DNA of 64,000 nucleotides. Source: a gamma proteobacterium symbiont of Ctena orbiculata. Its GTDB lineage: Bacteria; Pseudomonadota; Gammaproteobacteria; Chromatiales; Chromatiaceae. The notes beneath the pieces are model-generated. The model worked only from the letters and a program-made list of their open reading frames with translations. It was not told where the DNA came from and made no database searches. Positions 26,385 through 35,528 of this stretch are shown here, piece by piece (position 1 is the first letter of the stretch; the number at the start of each line of letters is the position of its first letter). A program made the translations under genes and the position numbers. The stretch spans positions 40,590 to 104,589 of the forward strand of contig QBVD01000055.1 of the NCBI GenBank assembly GCA_003058525.1. The letters are read 5' to 3'.

Positions 26385-29306
26385 ATGTCGAAGGGTCTGA
26401 TCACAGCAGCCTATCTGTTATCAGTCTATGCCGTATTTCCCCTATATGCCGCTACACCCGTGGCATCTGATATGCGTCTGCTATCCAATATACGTCAGCT
26501 GACCTTTGAAGGCCGGCGGGCCGGTGAGGGATATTTCAGCGCCGATGGCAGTCGTATGATTTTTCAATCGGAGCGTGACGATGCCAATCCGTTTTACCAG
26601 ATCTACCTGATGGACCTGGAGAGCGGCGATGTGGAACGCATATCCCCAGGTTACGGCAAAACCACTTGCGCCTGGATACACCCTTCCAATGATAAGGTGC
26701 TATATGCATCCACTCATGACGATCCCGATGCCCACAGCAAGATGCAGCAGGAACTGGATTTCAGAGCCTCCGGCCAACAGCGACGCTACAGTTGGGACTA
26801 TGATCGGAATTTCGATATCTACGAACAGGAAGTCACCACGGGTAAACGCAAAAATCTGACGCGCACCGTTGGCTATGATGCGGAGGCCGCCTATTCTCCC
26901 GACGGCCGGCAGATTGTCTTTGCCTCCAACAGGCAAGCATATGCGGGTGAGATGAGTGAGACGGAAAAGAAGCTCTTCGAACACGACAAATCGTTCATGA
27001 TGGATCTCTATCTGATGAACGCCGACGGTTCTGATGTACGCCAATTGACCGATTCCCCGGGTTATGACGGCGGTCCCTTTTTCAGCTTCGACGGCAGCAA
27101 AATCACCTGGCGCCGCTTCTCCAAGGATGGCAGCCAGGCTGAAATATTCACCATGGATCTTGCCAGTGGTGAAGAACGGCAGCTCACCCATACAGGCGTC
27201 ATGTCCTGGGCACCCTTCTTTCATCCCAGCGGCGACTACCTGATCTTTGCCTCCAACCAGGAGGGTTTTGCCAATTTCGAACTCTATTTAGTGGATGCAC
27301 AAGGTAATCACAAGCCGGTCCGCGTCACTCATAGCATGGGTTTTGACGGACTACCTGTATTCTCGCCGGATGGTGATCGACTCTCATGGACATCGAAACG
27401 CGGAACCGATAAAACCAGTCAGATCTTTCTTGCCGATTGGAACGATCAAGAAGCCCGCCGCCTGTTAGGCCTTGATGATCAGGGTGGTTATGAGAAACAT
27501 GGGGTATCCTCCGCCAACCTGACGACGACATCCGATGCCATCAGCAGCCATGATCTGCGCCAACATGTCATGCAACTCAGCAGTGACGAGATGCAAGGCA
27601 GACTCACCGGGAGTGAAGGTGAGTTACGCGCAACAGATTATGTCGCTTCAGCATTCCGCCAATTGGGGCTTGAACCGGCAGGCGATGATGGGTTCTTTCA
27701 ATCCTTCTCATTTACCGCGGGCGCTGCCTTGGGTGATGGCAACAGCCTTGAATATTCCGGCCTCAACGACACCCGAGCGATCCGGCTGCATCAGGATTGG
27801 CTCCCTTTGGCAATAAGCCGTAGTGGGCAAATCGTAAAATCGGACATCGTCTTTGCGGGTTATGGCATTGACGCACCAGGGCTGGATGAAGTACCTGACT
27901 ACGACTCATATGGTGATCTGGAGGTAGAAGGCAAGTGGGTTATGGTATTTCGATATCAACCGGAGTCGGTACCCGCGGATTGGAGGCGTCATCTGCTTCA
28001 CTATTCCGACTTGGCCTACAAAGCCTCTGTCGCCAAACGACGAGGCGCGCTGGGACTGATTGTGGTAACCGGCCCTGAGGCCGAAGCAAAACAACAATTG
28101 GTGGATCTCGAGATGGATGCAAAGAGCGCAAGCAGCTCCCTTGCAGCCATCTCGGTCAGCGATGAGTTGGCATCACAAATCCTGGCTGTTGCCGATAGGG
28201 ACCTGGCAGAACTGCAGCGTGAACTCGACAAAGGGGAATCGGTTGAAGGTTTCAACATACCCGGTATCGCCCTTTCCGCCAATCTTGCGATCATCCGGGA
28301 AAAAAGTCGGGGACGTAACGTGATTGCCAGACTGACTGCTGATGCACCCTCACAAAAAGCACCGGTAATTCTGGGGGCCCACCTGGATCATCTAGGGCAT
28401 GGTGAGGTATCGGGTTCCCTCGCAAGGGAGGATGAGCGAGGTAAGATCCACTATGGTGCGGATGACAATGCATCCGGCGTGGCCGCCCTGCTGGAGAGTG
28501 CCCAATATCTCGCAGGCTTGAAAAAGTCAGGCAAACTGGGAAGTCAACGCGACATTCTGTTTTCGGCCTGGTCGGGTGAAGAGCTTGGTACCCTCGGATC
28601 GGCCCACTTCGTCGACCAACTGTCTGATGGCGATATGTTGAGCGGCAAGGTCAGCGCCTATATCAATATGGATATGATTGGTCACCTGCGGGAGAAACTC
28701 TATCTGCAAGGAACCGGCTCGAGCAATACCTGGTCCCGCGAGATAGAACGGAGGAATGTGCCGGTGGGCCTTGCCATTGCGACCAAAGCAGACCCCTACC
28801 TACCGACGGATTCGACGCCGTTCTATATGAAAGGCGTCCCAATACTGAATGCCTTTACAGGCGCTCATGAGGATTACTCGACCCCGAGGGATAAACCCGA
28901 CCAGCTCAACTACGAAGGCATGCAAAGGGTTGCACAATTAATGACGGGTATCACCCGATCCCTGGCGCGATCAGAAACAGAACCCGACTATCTGGAAGTC
29001 ACGCGAAAGGATAGCGGCCTGTCACGAAAACACCTACGCGCCTATCTGGGCACCATACCCGCATATGGCCAGGACGAAGCAATCAAAGGGGTCAAGCTGC
29101 AGGGTGCGGTGAAAAATGCACCGGCCGAAAAGGCAGGCATCCAAAACGGCGATATCCTGGTGGGACTTGCCGGTATAAAGATTGAGACGATTCATGATTT
29201 CATGAATGCACTAGCCGGATTGAAGGCAGGCAAAGAGACAGAGATGAGCGTGATAAGAGATGGGGAATCTGTAACGCTTCGTGTTGTACCATCATCTAGA
29301 GAATGA
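26385..29306 (+). CDS. secreted M28 metallopeptidase with TolB-like propeller and PDZ domain
   Basis: 973 residues with a signal peptide (LITAAYLLSVYAVFPLYAA). Residues about 30-380 hold TolB/PD40-type propeller repeats (YSPDGRQIVFASNR, FSPDGDRLSWTSKR). A PA-type insert (about 430-630) precedes an M28 aminopeptidase domain, whose zinc ligands appear in GAHLDHLGHG (H666), DDNASG, WSGEELG, NMDMIG and GAHEDY. A PDZ domain (KGVKLQGAVKNAPAEKAGIQNGDILVGL) ends the protein. It probably degrades peptides in the periplasm or outside the cell. The ATG at 26385 has AAGGAG upstream. It is transcribed alone. Confidence 0.88.
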   Translation: MSKGLITAAYLLSVYAVFPLYAATPVASDMRLLSNIRQLTFEGRRAGEGYFSADGSRMIFQSERDDANPFYQIYLMDLESGDVERISPGYGKTTCAWIHPSNDKVLYASTHDDPDAHSKMQQELDFRASGQQRRYSWDYDRNFDIYEQEVTTGKRKNLTRTVGYDAEAAYSPDGRQIVFASNRQAYAGEMSETEKKLFEHDKSFMMDLYLMNADGSDVRQLTDSPGYDGGPFFSFDGSKITWRRFSKDGSQAEIFTMDLASGEERQLTHTGVMSWAPFFHPSGDYLIFASNQEGFANFELYLVDAQGNHKPVRVTHSMGFDGLPVFSPDGDRLSWTSKRGTDKTSQIFLADWNDQEARRLLGLDDQGGYEKHGVSSANLTTTSDAISSHDLRQHVMQLSSDEMQGRLTGSEGELRATDYVASAFRQLGLEPAGDDGFFQSFSFTAGAALGDGNSLEYSGLNDTRAIRLHQDWLPLAISRSGQIVKSDIVFAGYGIDAPGLDEVPDYDSYGDLEVEGKWVMVFRYQPESVPADWRRHLLHYSDLAYKASVAKRRGALGLIVVTGPEAEAKQQLVDLEMDAKSASSSLAAISVSDELASQILAVADRDLAELQRELDKGESVEGFNIPGIALSANLAIIREKSRGRNVIARLTADAPSQKAPVILGAHLDHLGHGEVSGSLAREDERGKIHYGADDNASGVAALLESAQYLAGLKKSGKLGSQRDILFSAWSGEELGTLGSAHFVDQLSDGDMLSGKVSAYINMDMIGHLREKLYLQGTGSSNTWSREIERRNVPVGLAIATKADPYLPTDSTPFYMKGVPILNAFTGAHEDYSTPRDKPDQLNYEGMQRVAQLMTGITRSLARSETEPDYLEVTRKDSGLSRKHLRAYLGTIPAYGQDEAIKGVKLQGAVKNAPAEKAGIQNGDILVGLAGIKIETIHDFMNALAGLKAGKETEMSVIRDGESVTLRVVPSSRE

Positions 29307-29488
29307 TTTTTTTCGAACAGTCAACAACAGAAATCCACACCACATGAACCCTTAATCTAGCAGATTGCGGTAGGTGCTGGTCACCTCCCTTTTTGCCAGC
29401 ATAAATATAAACAGTCTTGATTCTTGTTTACGGTTATTCGAGTTTGACCGATTGAGCGAATCGTTTACCCAGAATCTACTATACAAGG

Positions 29489-29824
29489 CTACTTGCTACT
29501 CTTCTGCTTTTTTTTGTCCTTGCTCTTTTTGCTATCTTTTTTATCTTTTTTGCTTTTCTTTGACTTCTTTTCTTTTACGGCCTTGGTTTTTTTCTTTTGC
29601 TTTTCAGTGGCCATCGTCTTTTTCCCGGACTTTGTCCTGCAATACGCACCCACCTTGGTTCCGGTCTTGGTTTTATAGCTGTTGACCCATGTACAATTAC
29701 CACTTGTATTGCAACTCGACTTGCTCAGTCCCTTACACTGTTTTGCGGCATGTGCAGCCGGGTGGAATATCAACAGTGAAATGACCACGATATTCAGGAT
29801 GGTCTTCTTGATGAAATAGGACAT
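29489..29824 (-). CDS. secreted Cys-containing protein with poly-lysine tail
   Basis: 111 residues. The signal peptide (TILNIVVISLLIFHPAAHAA) is followed by a short domain with four cysteines (QCKGLSKSSCNTSGNCTW ... GAYCR), which could form two disulfides. The tail has 25 lysines among the last 47 residues. The mature protein would be extremely basic and could bind DNA, polysaccharide or the cell surface. GAGGA lies five bases before the ATG at 29824. It is convergent with the M28 peptidase gene. No function is known. Confidence 0.7.
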   Translation of the reverse strand: MSYFIKKTILNIVVISLLIFHPAAHAAKQCKGLSKSSCNTSGNCTWVNSYKTKTGTKVGAYCRTKSGKKTMATEKQKKKTKAVKEKKSKKSKKDKKDSKKSKDKKKQKSSK

Positions 29825-30085
29825 GCTATTCCTCACAGGATAATAAGTACTGGTGCATTTTAATTACAGTCTTAGTATATCCGTGAACAATGGATATTCG
29901 CATCCGCCCAACCCGAATTGACAATTGTTTTAAATTATCAAGAAATTGACAACCCGTTGGAAACAATCAATAAACACAGACCGAAATCAACACAATTTTA
30001 TAATTATTTAACCTTAACTGCAGCGTCCATGCCGCAGTTGTTCTACCAACCAACAGAACTCATACTCACATTATTATACGCAGAA

Positions 30086-30688
30086 TTAACTATCCCTGGC
30101 TTCATGCCCGACTATCATCTCCACTAAATTACCAAAAGGCTTTTCCCCGGTTGTCAATGCCAGGTAGAGGTGGATCGGTATAAAGCAAAGTACCGCAAAT
30201 GCGCCAATGGTATGCACTACGGCAACCAGGCCAAGGGGCACCCCCTGTAATCCGATAGAAGGCCAGTATTGATAGAAAAGATAGAGTAACCCACTGATCC
30301 AGACTATCGGTGAGATGATCATGGTTAACATCAAATAAGCCATTCTCTGCAGTGGATTGTGCTTTTCCGCGCGCTTCCGGTGGAATGGATGTGGTGAACC
30401 AAGAAAAATACCGACCGCATAGTATTTGACCATAGCCAACATACTGTCCGGGTCGCTCGGTACATACTGGCGCCACTCCCCAGTGGTCGTGTGCCAAAAC
30501 AACGCCAACAGCCACAATCCGATCAATACCCATGCCATGATCGTATGCAGGTCGATTGCCTGTTCAAAACCGAATAGATGATAGGTTCCGTGGATCTCAA
30601 ATCCGGTTATCAGCATGCCGAAGATCAACAAGGCTTGGGACCAATGCCACAGGCGTTCAAAGAGTGAAAAGTAGTAGATTTGACTCAT
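30086..30688 (-). CDS. cytochrome b561-type membrane subunit
   Basis: 200 residues with four membrane helices and His residues placed for two b haems: ERLWHWSQALLI, IDLHTIMAW with LFWHTTTGEW, VVHTIGAF and PIHLYLA. This is the PF01292 type that passes electrons between the quinone pool and periplasmic enzymes (hydrogenase, thiosulfate reductase and others). The ATG at 30688 follows GGAGAT and lies directly after the octaheme gene stop (30693), so the two are coupled. It is the last gene of a three-gene cytochrome operon. Confidence 0.88.
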   Translation of the reverse strand: MSQIYYFSLFERLWHWSQALLIFGMLITGFEIHGTYHLFGFEQAIDLHTIMAWVLIGLWLLALFWHTTTGEWRQYVPSDPDSMLAMVKYYAVGIFLGSPHPFHRKRAEKHNPLQRMAYLMLTMIISPIVWISGLLYLFYQYWPSIGLQGVPLGLVAVVHTIGAFAVLCFIPIHLYLALTTGEKPFGNLVEMIVGHEARDS

Positions 30689-30692
30689 CGAC

Positions 30693-32297
30693 TTATCTCC
30701 GCTTGGCTTTTGAGAAGAGGCGTCCCAGGCCATGGATGGAAATACCTCCCAAAGTGCCTAAGACAGCCAGCCAACCGATCAGATCGACCCAGTAATAACT
30801 GTCCCGAGCAGGCATGTAAAATCCTGTCAGTTTGCTTAGCCGACCATTTTTTGCGTGGCAGGCTTCACAGCCAAGCGCTTCCTCTTTAGGAGCAACCATA
30901 TGTGCCAGCGGCCAGTGGTAGGTGGTTTCGATGAATCCGAATTCACCGCTGTAACCGGCATTGCTGGCTTCCATGGCAACTTTAATTGCCCTATTCCAAT
31001 CAAAGGACTTCCAATACGCATCACTGTCCTTGCCAAACAGATGGGTCGTTACCAGCGTACTATTACCTTTGTCGTAGGGCTGTTTGCCCCGCATGACTTT
31101 AAACGGCCAGATCCTGGCATTCGGATCATCGTAACTCCCTTCAAAGGTGTTGATGGCAACGATATCGCCGGGGTCGATCTTTTCATCGAGCTGCTTGTAC
31201 CGAATATTGCCCGAGTACCAGGCATATTCAGGAATCAGGTTTTCGCCCCACTCGAAAGAGCCTTTTTTGGTAACGTAGTCGACATAGCCCTGCGCATCTT
31301 TTGTCTTGATGTGCTTGCCGTCATTGCTCATACGCCCCGCCGTTGACCAGTCCCACCAGGTCTTTGTTGGTTTGCCGCCTCTGGCATAGGTGGGGATATG
31401 ACAGGTTGTACAGGCAACCTTGTTGGTGTGGTCGTTGAGTTTGTTGTTTACCGTGACAGGATGAGGCTTGAGGTCATGACAGGACTCGCAGGTAGAACGG
31501 ATATTGTCTCCGCGACCCGGCACATCGATACCCTGCGTATCCTTGGCCTGGGTTGTATAGCGGCTGCCTGATACGTCATGCCCATCTTTCTGATGACAGG
31601 TGCTGCAAACAAAATCCAGTCCATCCGTGCCCATATGCACATCGAGCGACTGGTTCGGGTTGGTCATACTCGAATCGAGATCGCCATGCTTGACGCCATC
31701 GCCACCGCCACCATAGAAATGGCAGGCGCCACAGGTTTTACGGCTGGTCTTGCCGACCTGCTGGGCCACATGCGTAAGATCGGGCGCTTTCCAGATCTTT
31801 TTACTCTTTGGCGGGAAGGGTTTGTCCACATAGGGTGGATGACCCGCTCCGGTTGGAAACTTCTTATAGGTCCCCGTCGTATCGTGACAGACTAGGCAAT
31901 CTACACTGGTTTCAGAACTGAAATCGAAGCTGTTGTCCTTCCAGCCATAACCGACATGACAGCTTGTACAACGGGCATAGTTGGTCTCAATGGCGCCGCA
32001 GAAATTATTTACAATTGTCTGCTTGCCCAACGCCTCCCCGGTATCCGGGTGGGTGAACTTCCAATTCCAATGTTTGGTTTTGTGGATCTGCCTGGCGGCC
32101 TCAGTATGGCACTCAAGACAGGCTTTAGTCACTTCCGGCCCTGAACTGAAGACCTGTTGAAGTGCTTCGAACTTCGTGTGATCGGCCGTTGAACTGATTA
32201 TCTCCTCTGATGCCGTAAGGTTAATCGTAAACATCAGAAACAGGATGAACTGCAACAGTGAGGCCAGACGTAGAGTAGTACACTTTAACCTGCACAT
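30693..32297 (-). CDS. octaheme tetrathionate reductase-like cytochrome c (OTR family)
   Basis: 534 residues with a signal peptide (LASLLQFILFLMFTINLTAS) and eight CXXCH sites: CLECH, CTSCH, CLVCH, CGACH, CSTCH, CESCH, CTTCH, CEACH. The order, with the long region between haems 7 and 8 (AYWKSFDWNRAIKVAMEA), matches the octaheme tetrathionate reductase family, whose members also reduce nitrite or hydroxylamine in vitro. A C-terminal membrane helix (YYWVDLIGWLAVLGTLGGISIHGL) anchors it in the inner membrane. GGGAGG precedes the ATG at 32297. It is flanked by a pentaheme protein upstream and its likely quinone partner, the b-type subunit, downstream. The true substrate is unknown. Confidence 0.88.
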   Translation of the reverse strand: MCRLKCTTLRLASLLQFILFLMFTINLTASEEIISSTADHTKFEALQQVFSSGPEVTKACLECHTEAARQIHKTKHWNWKFTHPDTGEALGKQTIVNNFCGAIETNYARCTSCHVGYGWKDNSFDFSSETSVDCLVCHDTTGTYKKFPTGAGHPPYVDKPFPPKSKKIWKAPDLTHVAQQVGKTSRKTCGACHFYGGGGDGVKHGDLDSSMTNPNQSLDVHMGTDGLDFVCSTCHQKDGHDVSGSRYTTQAKDTQGIDVPGRGDNIRSTCESCHDLKPHPVTVNNKLNDHTNKVACTTCHIPTYARGGKPTKTWWDWSTAGRMSNDGKHIKTKDAQGYVDYVTKKGSFEWGENLIPEYAWYSGNIRYKQLDEKIDPGDIVAINTFEGSYDDPNARIWPFKVMRGKQPYDKGNSTLVTTHLFGKDSDAYWKSFDWNRAIKVAMEASNAGYSGEFGFIETTYHWPLAHMVAPKEEALGCEACHAKNGRLSKLTGFYMPARDSYYWVDLIGWLAVLGTLGGISIHGLGRLFSKAKRR

Positions 32298-32364
32298 AAC
32301 GCCTCCCAAACCAGTTTAATGAATGCCCCACACCGGCTGTCACCGGCGTGAGGACTTTGCTTTG

Positions 32365-33660
32365 CTAGAGATTCACCTCTGCTACAGCTATCGATGCTGG
32401 TGCCACCAAGTCTTCCGGCAGATGCTTGAATTTTTCTACCAGTACCGGCCAGAGCAGGTTATAGAACAGCTCACCTCTTACAAGTACCGCATCCTTGGCG
32501 GGTATCTGGTAAGAGAGGATACGCTCTTCATAAGGCTTTAAACGCGAATCGACGCCAAGCTGTGTCGCAGTCGGCGGCATTGCCGGGTCACCCTTGTCAT
32601 TGGCCAGCAAGTAGGCGAAATAGGCCTTGGAATCGCTTTTCGCGGGATGGCCTTCAGCATTTTGCCAGATGGCATTGCCCGATGAGTCGTAAGCCGTGAG
32701 TTTCAGATAGATATTTCTGAACGGCGCCCCCGTGGGAAGACTGTGCGGCTGCATGTTCTTCAGCTTGACAGTGGCATTCAGGCTATCCCCCTGCTTTACC
32801 GCATCGAGGGTGAACACCACACTGCGTTTCAACATGGCATGATTGTGGCCACCGCCCATACCGTGATCGACCATACCACCGGCGACAGGCATGTGGCAGG
32901 ATTGGCAATTGACGTTGCTGCCCGCGTACTCATTGCCTGTCTGGCAAAGTGGAACACCATGGGGATTGTTGCGTTTGTCATGACAACCCATGCAGGCCGC
33001 ATTTGTTTTCATCAATCCCGGATTCGCAGCCATCGGAAGGGCCTGGATCTTCTTGCCGTCCAGTTCCACCTCGCCTTGTGTATGGGGATTGGGTTTCGAG
33101 TCATCATCACTGCCTGCACCTCCGAACATATCGTCAGCCGCGACCAGTTTCGTCAGTCCCTGGTTGAAACCTTGAGGTCCCTGCAACTCGTTTTTGCGTT
33201 CATAGGCCTTGAGTCCCAACAGCAGCTTCCCATTCTTGCCACTGGTTCCCTTGAATTTCGCCAGGGTATGACAGGCAACGCAGTTGACCCCTTCTGCATA
33301 GGCAGGCTTGGCATCGAGCTTGGTTGTCTTGTCAACAGCCGCATTCGGTGCATGGCACTGCAAGCAGATCGGGTATTTCCCCGATGCCTTATGCTTAACC
33401 CCCTCTTCCACCGGACTGCCGACGACCTTCTTGTAGAAGGTGGCATGAATAGGATCTTTTAATGCCGTACTCTGGGCATGCATCGAACCTTTCCATTGGT
33501 TGTAGATCTCTTTATGACAATTTTTACAGACCTCAGAGGAGACATGGTGAATCGGCTCGTCCGCGCCAGCCGTGACACTTGTCGGATGTATGAGGAATAC
33601 AAATATTGAAAAGACTAGGCTTAAGACGTGAAGCGCCCTCGAAGCAAAAACTGCTTCCAT
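32365..33660 (-). CDS. pentaheme cytochrome c, c554-like
   Basis: 431 residues with a signal peptide. Five CXXCH sites are visible: CKNCH, CLQCH, CVACH, CMGCH, CQSCH. The first, in VSSEVCKNCHKEIYNQWKGSMH, is typical of the cytochrome c554 family. The last 130 residues (VVFTLDAVKQGDSLNATVKLKNMQPHSLPTG) form a beta-sandwich-like domain found in multiheme redox partners. It probably shuttles electrons to or from the OTR-like protein encoded next. AAGGAGGG precedes the ATG. It is the first gene of the operon and diverges from the HAO-like gene. Confidence 0.85.
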   Translation of the reverse strand: MEAVFASRALHVLSLVFSIFVFLIHPTSVTAGADEPIHHVSSEVCKNCHKEIYNQWKGSMHAQSTALKDPIHATFYKKVVGSPVEEGVKHKASGKYPICLQCHAPNAAVDKTTKLDAKPAYAEGVNCVACHTLAKFKGTSGKNGKLLLGLKAYERKNELQGPQGFNQGLTKLVAADDMFGGAGSDDDSKPNPHTQGEVELDGKKIQALPMAANPGLMKTNAACMGCHDKRNNPHGVPLCQTGNEYAGSNVNCQSCHMPVAGGMVDHGMGGGHNHAMLKRSVVFTLDAVKQGDSLNATVKLKNMQPHSLPTGAPFRNIYLKLTAYDSSGNAIWQNAEGHPAKSDSKAYFAYLLANDKGDPAMPPTATQLGVDSRLKPYEERILSYQIPAKDAVLVRGELFYNLLWPVLVEKFKHLPEDLVAPASIAVAEVNL

Positions 33661-34079
33661 GGTTTCCCTCCTTATTGTTTGTTGACGAATGAGAGAATTT
33701 ATCTACTTCTTATTCTTCTCGCTTAGGAATGATACACACAATGCTGATGATGCCAAACAAAAAAACGATATGTTATTGACTGAGCGCAGAAGATTAATTC
33801 TGTTAATTGGTAATTACCCTGTATTTTATTGGTGGTTTTATCCTGCCTCTGATGACTTGTAATTTTTTGAAAACGATAAATTAACTGATCATGAATGATA
33901 ATTATCATTGGAAACATGGAACATCGTGATAGGATTATATGAAACGCCATACCTTTGGCGTATAGAAAGAAGAACAAAACAGCTGGACTGTCATCTAAAG
34001 TTCGCAAATACGAATTAAGGCCTCAGGCAGTATCTGGCTCGGATGTAGAAATTGACACTCCAGCTCAAGGAGACCGTTA
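33661..34079. other. shared regulatory region between two cytochrome operons
   Basis: 419 bases separate the divergent starts of the c554-like and HAO-like genes. It contains an A/T-rich dyad resembling a Fur box (33894-33909) and the palindrome GGTAATTACC at 33809-33818. TTGAAAACGATAA near 33868 is only half an FNR box. No coding sequence was recognised. Confidence 0.5.
33894..33909. promoter_or_regulatory. Fur-box-like palindrome
   Basis: AATGATAATTATCATT, a perfect 16-bp palindrome. Its first nine bases match the core of the Fur consensus (AATGATAAT), and 13 of 16 positions agree overall. It sits in the shared promoter region of 25-haem-site cytochrome operons, where iron control would make sense. 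Confidence 0.5.
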
Positions 34080-35528
34080 ATGAGTCCATCCCAAGTGAGG
34101 CGTTTTCTACTCGGCATTCTAATCTGCTGCACCACAGAACTCTTTGCCGCCAAGGTCAGCGTGGATCCCAGCGAATGGGGAGACCCCTTGGGCAAGGAGT
34201 GCATCAGTTGCCATGAGAAGAGTTCATCCGGTTTGACAAAACAGTGGCGTAAGAGTGCTCATGCTGAGGCGGGTGTCAACTGTCTCGATTGTCACAAGGC
34301 ATCAATCGACGACAATGATGCGATCACCCATGAGGGACAGGTCATCGCCACTATCGTCTCCCCCCTGGATTGTTCCCGTTGCCATACTGTGGAGTATGAG
34401 CAACAGAGGGGATCGGTCCATTCCGAGGCGGTAGGCATCATTGAAAACAGGCTGCCCGCCCTGGCGGGGCATGTGGGCGGCGATGCCATCGTGGCAGCCG
34501 GTTGCGATCAGTGCCACGGCTCCAAGGTGGAAGTGCGGGTCGATGGTTCCCTGGATCCGCGAACCTGGCCCAATTCAGGTATCGGCAGGATCAATCCAGA
34601 CGGCTCCAAGGGTTCCTGTTCATCCTGTCATGGCAAGCATCGTTTCTCCAAGGCTCAGGCCAGGGAACCCAGCGCCTGCATCCGATGCCACTCCGGACCC
34701 GACTCACCCGACAAAGCGATCTATGAAGCATCGAAGCACGGTATGCAATTTGAAGCACACCGGGATGAAATGGCCCTGGAGAGTGACAACTGGGTTGCGG
34801 GTAAAGACTATGTTGCCGCACCCACCTGTGTAACCTGTCATATGGGTGCTGCCGGTAAACTGAAGGCAAACCACGATGTCGGTATGCGCAATGCGTGGAG
34901 CCTGAACACACCGGTCTCGATGAGGCAGCAGCTGGTGGTTTTCGAAGATGGTGAAAAAATAGAACTTCCCGAATCTCAATCCCCCCCTCGACGCGGCAGC
35001 GAAATCAGCAAGACAGACGGAAGCATGGGAAAGGTCAAGGCTGTCGCATCTCCTAAACGCAGACGCCAGGCGATGAAATTGGTCTGCCTGGAGTGCCACA
35101 GCAAAGCCTTGACAGAGAGCTTCATGAATCAGTTTGACGACGTGGTAAAACTGTTCAATGAAAAATTCGGTATTCCGGCAAAACGGATCATGCAGACCCT
35201 CTATTCCGATGGCCTGTTGACACCTGCCCCGTTTGACGAACCGATCGAATTCATCTACTGGGAGTTGTGGCACGATGAGGGAGCCCGCGCACGCCATGGC
35301 GCTTCGATGGCCAGTGCCAATCACACCTGGTGGGAAGGTATGTATCTGGTCGGAAGAAACTTCTATTCCCGGTTTCTACCTCAACTGGAAAGGATTGCCG
35401 GCGAGGAGAAGGCCAAAGAGCTGATCCAGGCATATGTGACATCAAACGATCATCACCAATGGCTGGAGCAAACGCAAAAATCCAACCCTATCCTCGGTTA
35501 CGATATAAAAAGGCAAGCCGATGAGTAA
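34080..35528 (+). CDS. HAO-like octaheme cytochrome c
   Basis: 482 residues with a signal peptide and eight CXXCH sites: CISCH, CLDCH, CSRCH, CDQCH, CSSCH, CIRCH, CVTCH, CLECH. Segments such as DPRTWPNSGIGRINPDGSKGSCSSCHGKHRFS and YEASKHGMQFEAH are typical of hydroxylamine oxidoreductase-like octahemes. Pairing with a NapC-type gene resembles the haoA-haoC arrangement of Campylobacterota, where the enzyme is thought to reduce nitrite or hydroxylamine. Whether the P460 cross-link tyrosine exists cannot be judged by eye. The ATG follows AAGGAG. The gene overlaps the next by 8 bases. Confidence 0.87.
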   Translation: MSPSQVRRFLLGILICCTTELFAAKVSVDPSEWGDPLGKECISCHEKSSSGLTKQWRKSAHAEAGVNCLDCHKASIDDNDAITHEGQVIATIVSPLDCSRCHTVEYEQQRGSVHSEAVGIIENRLPALAGHVGGDAIVAAGCDQCHGSKVEVRVDGSLDPRTWPNSGIGRINPDGSKGSCSSCHGKHRFSKAQAREPSACIRCHSGPDSPDKAIYEASKHGMQFEAHRDEMALESDNWVAGKDYVAAPTCVTCHMGAAGKLKANHDVGMRNAWSLNTPVSMRQQLVVFEDGEKIELPESQSPPRRGSEISKTDGSMGKVKAVASPKRRRQAMKLVCLECHSKALTESFMNQFDDVVKLFNEKFGIPAKRIMQTLYSDGLLTPAPFDEPIEFIYWELWHDEGARARHGASMASANHTWWEGMYLVGRNFYSRFLPQLERIAGEEKAKELIQAYVTSNDHHQWLEQTQKSNPILGYDIKRQADE

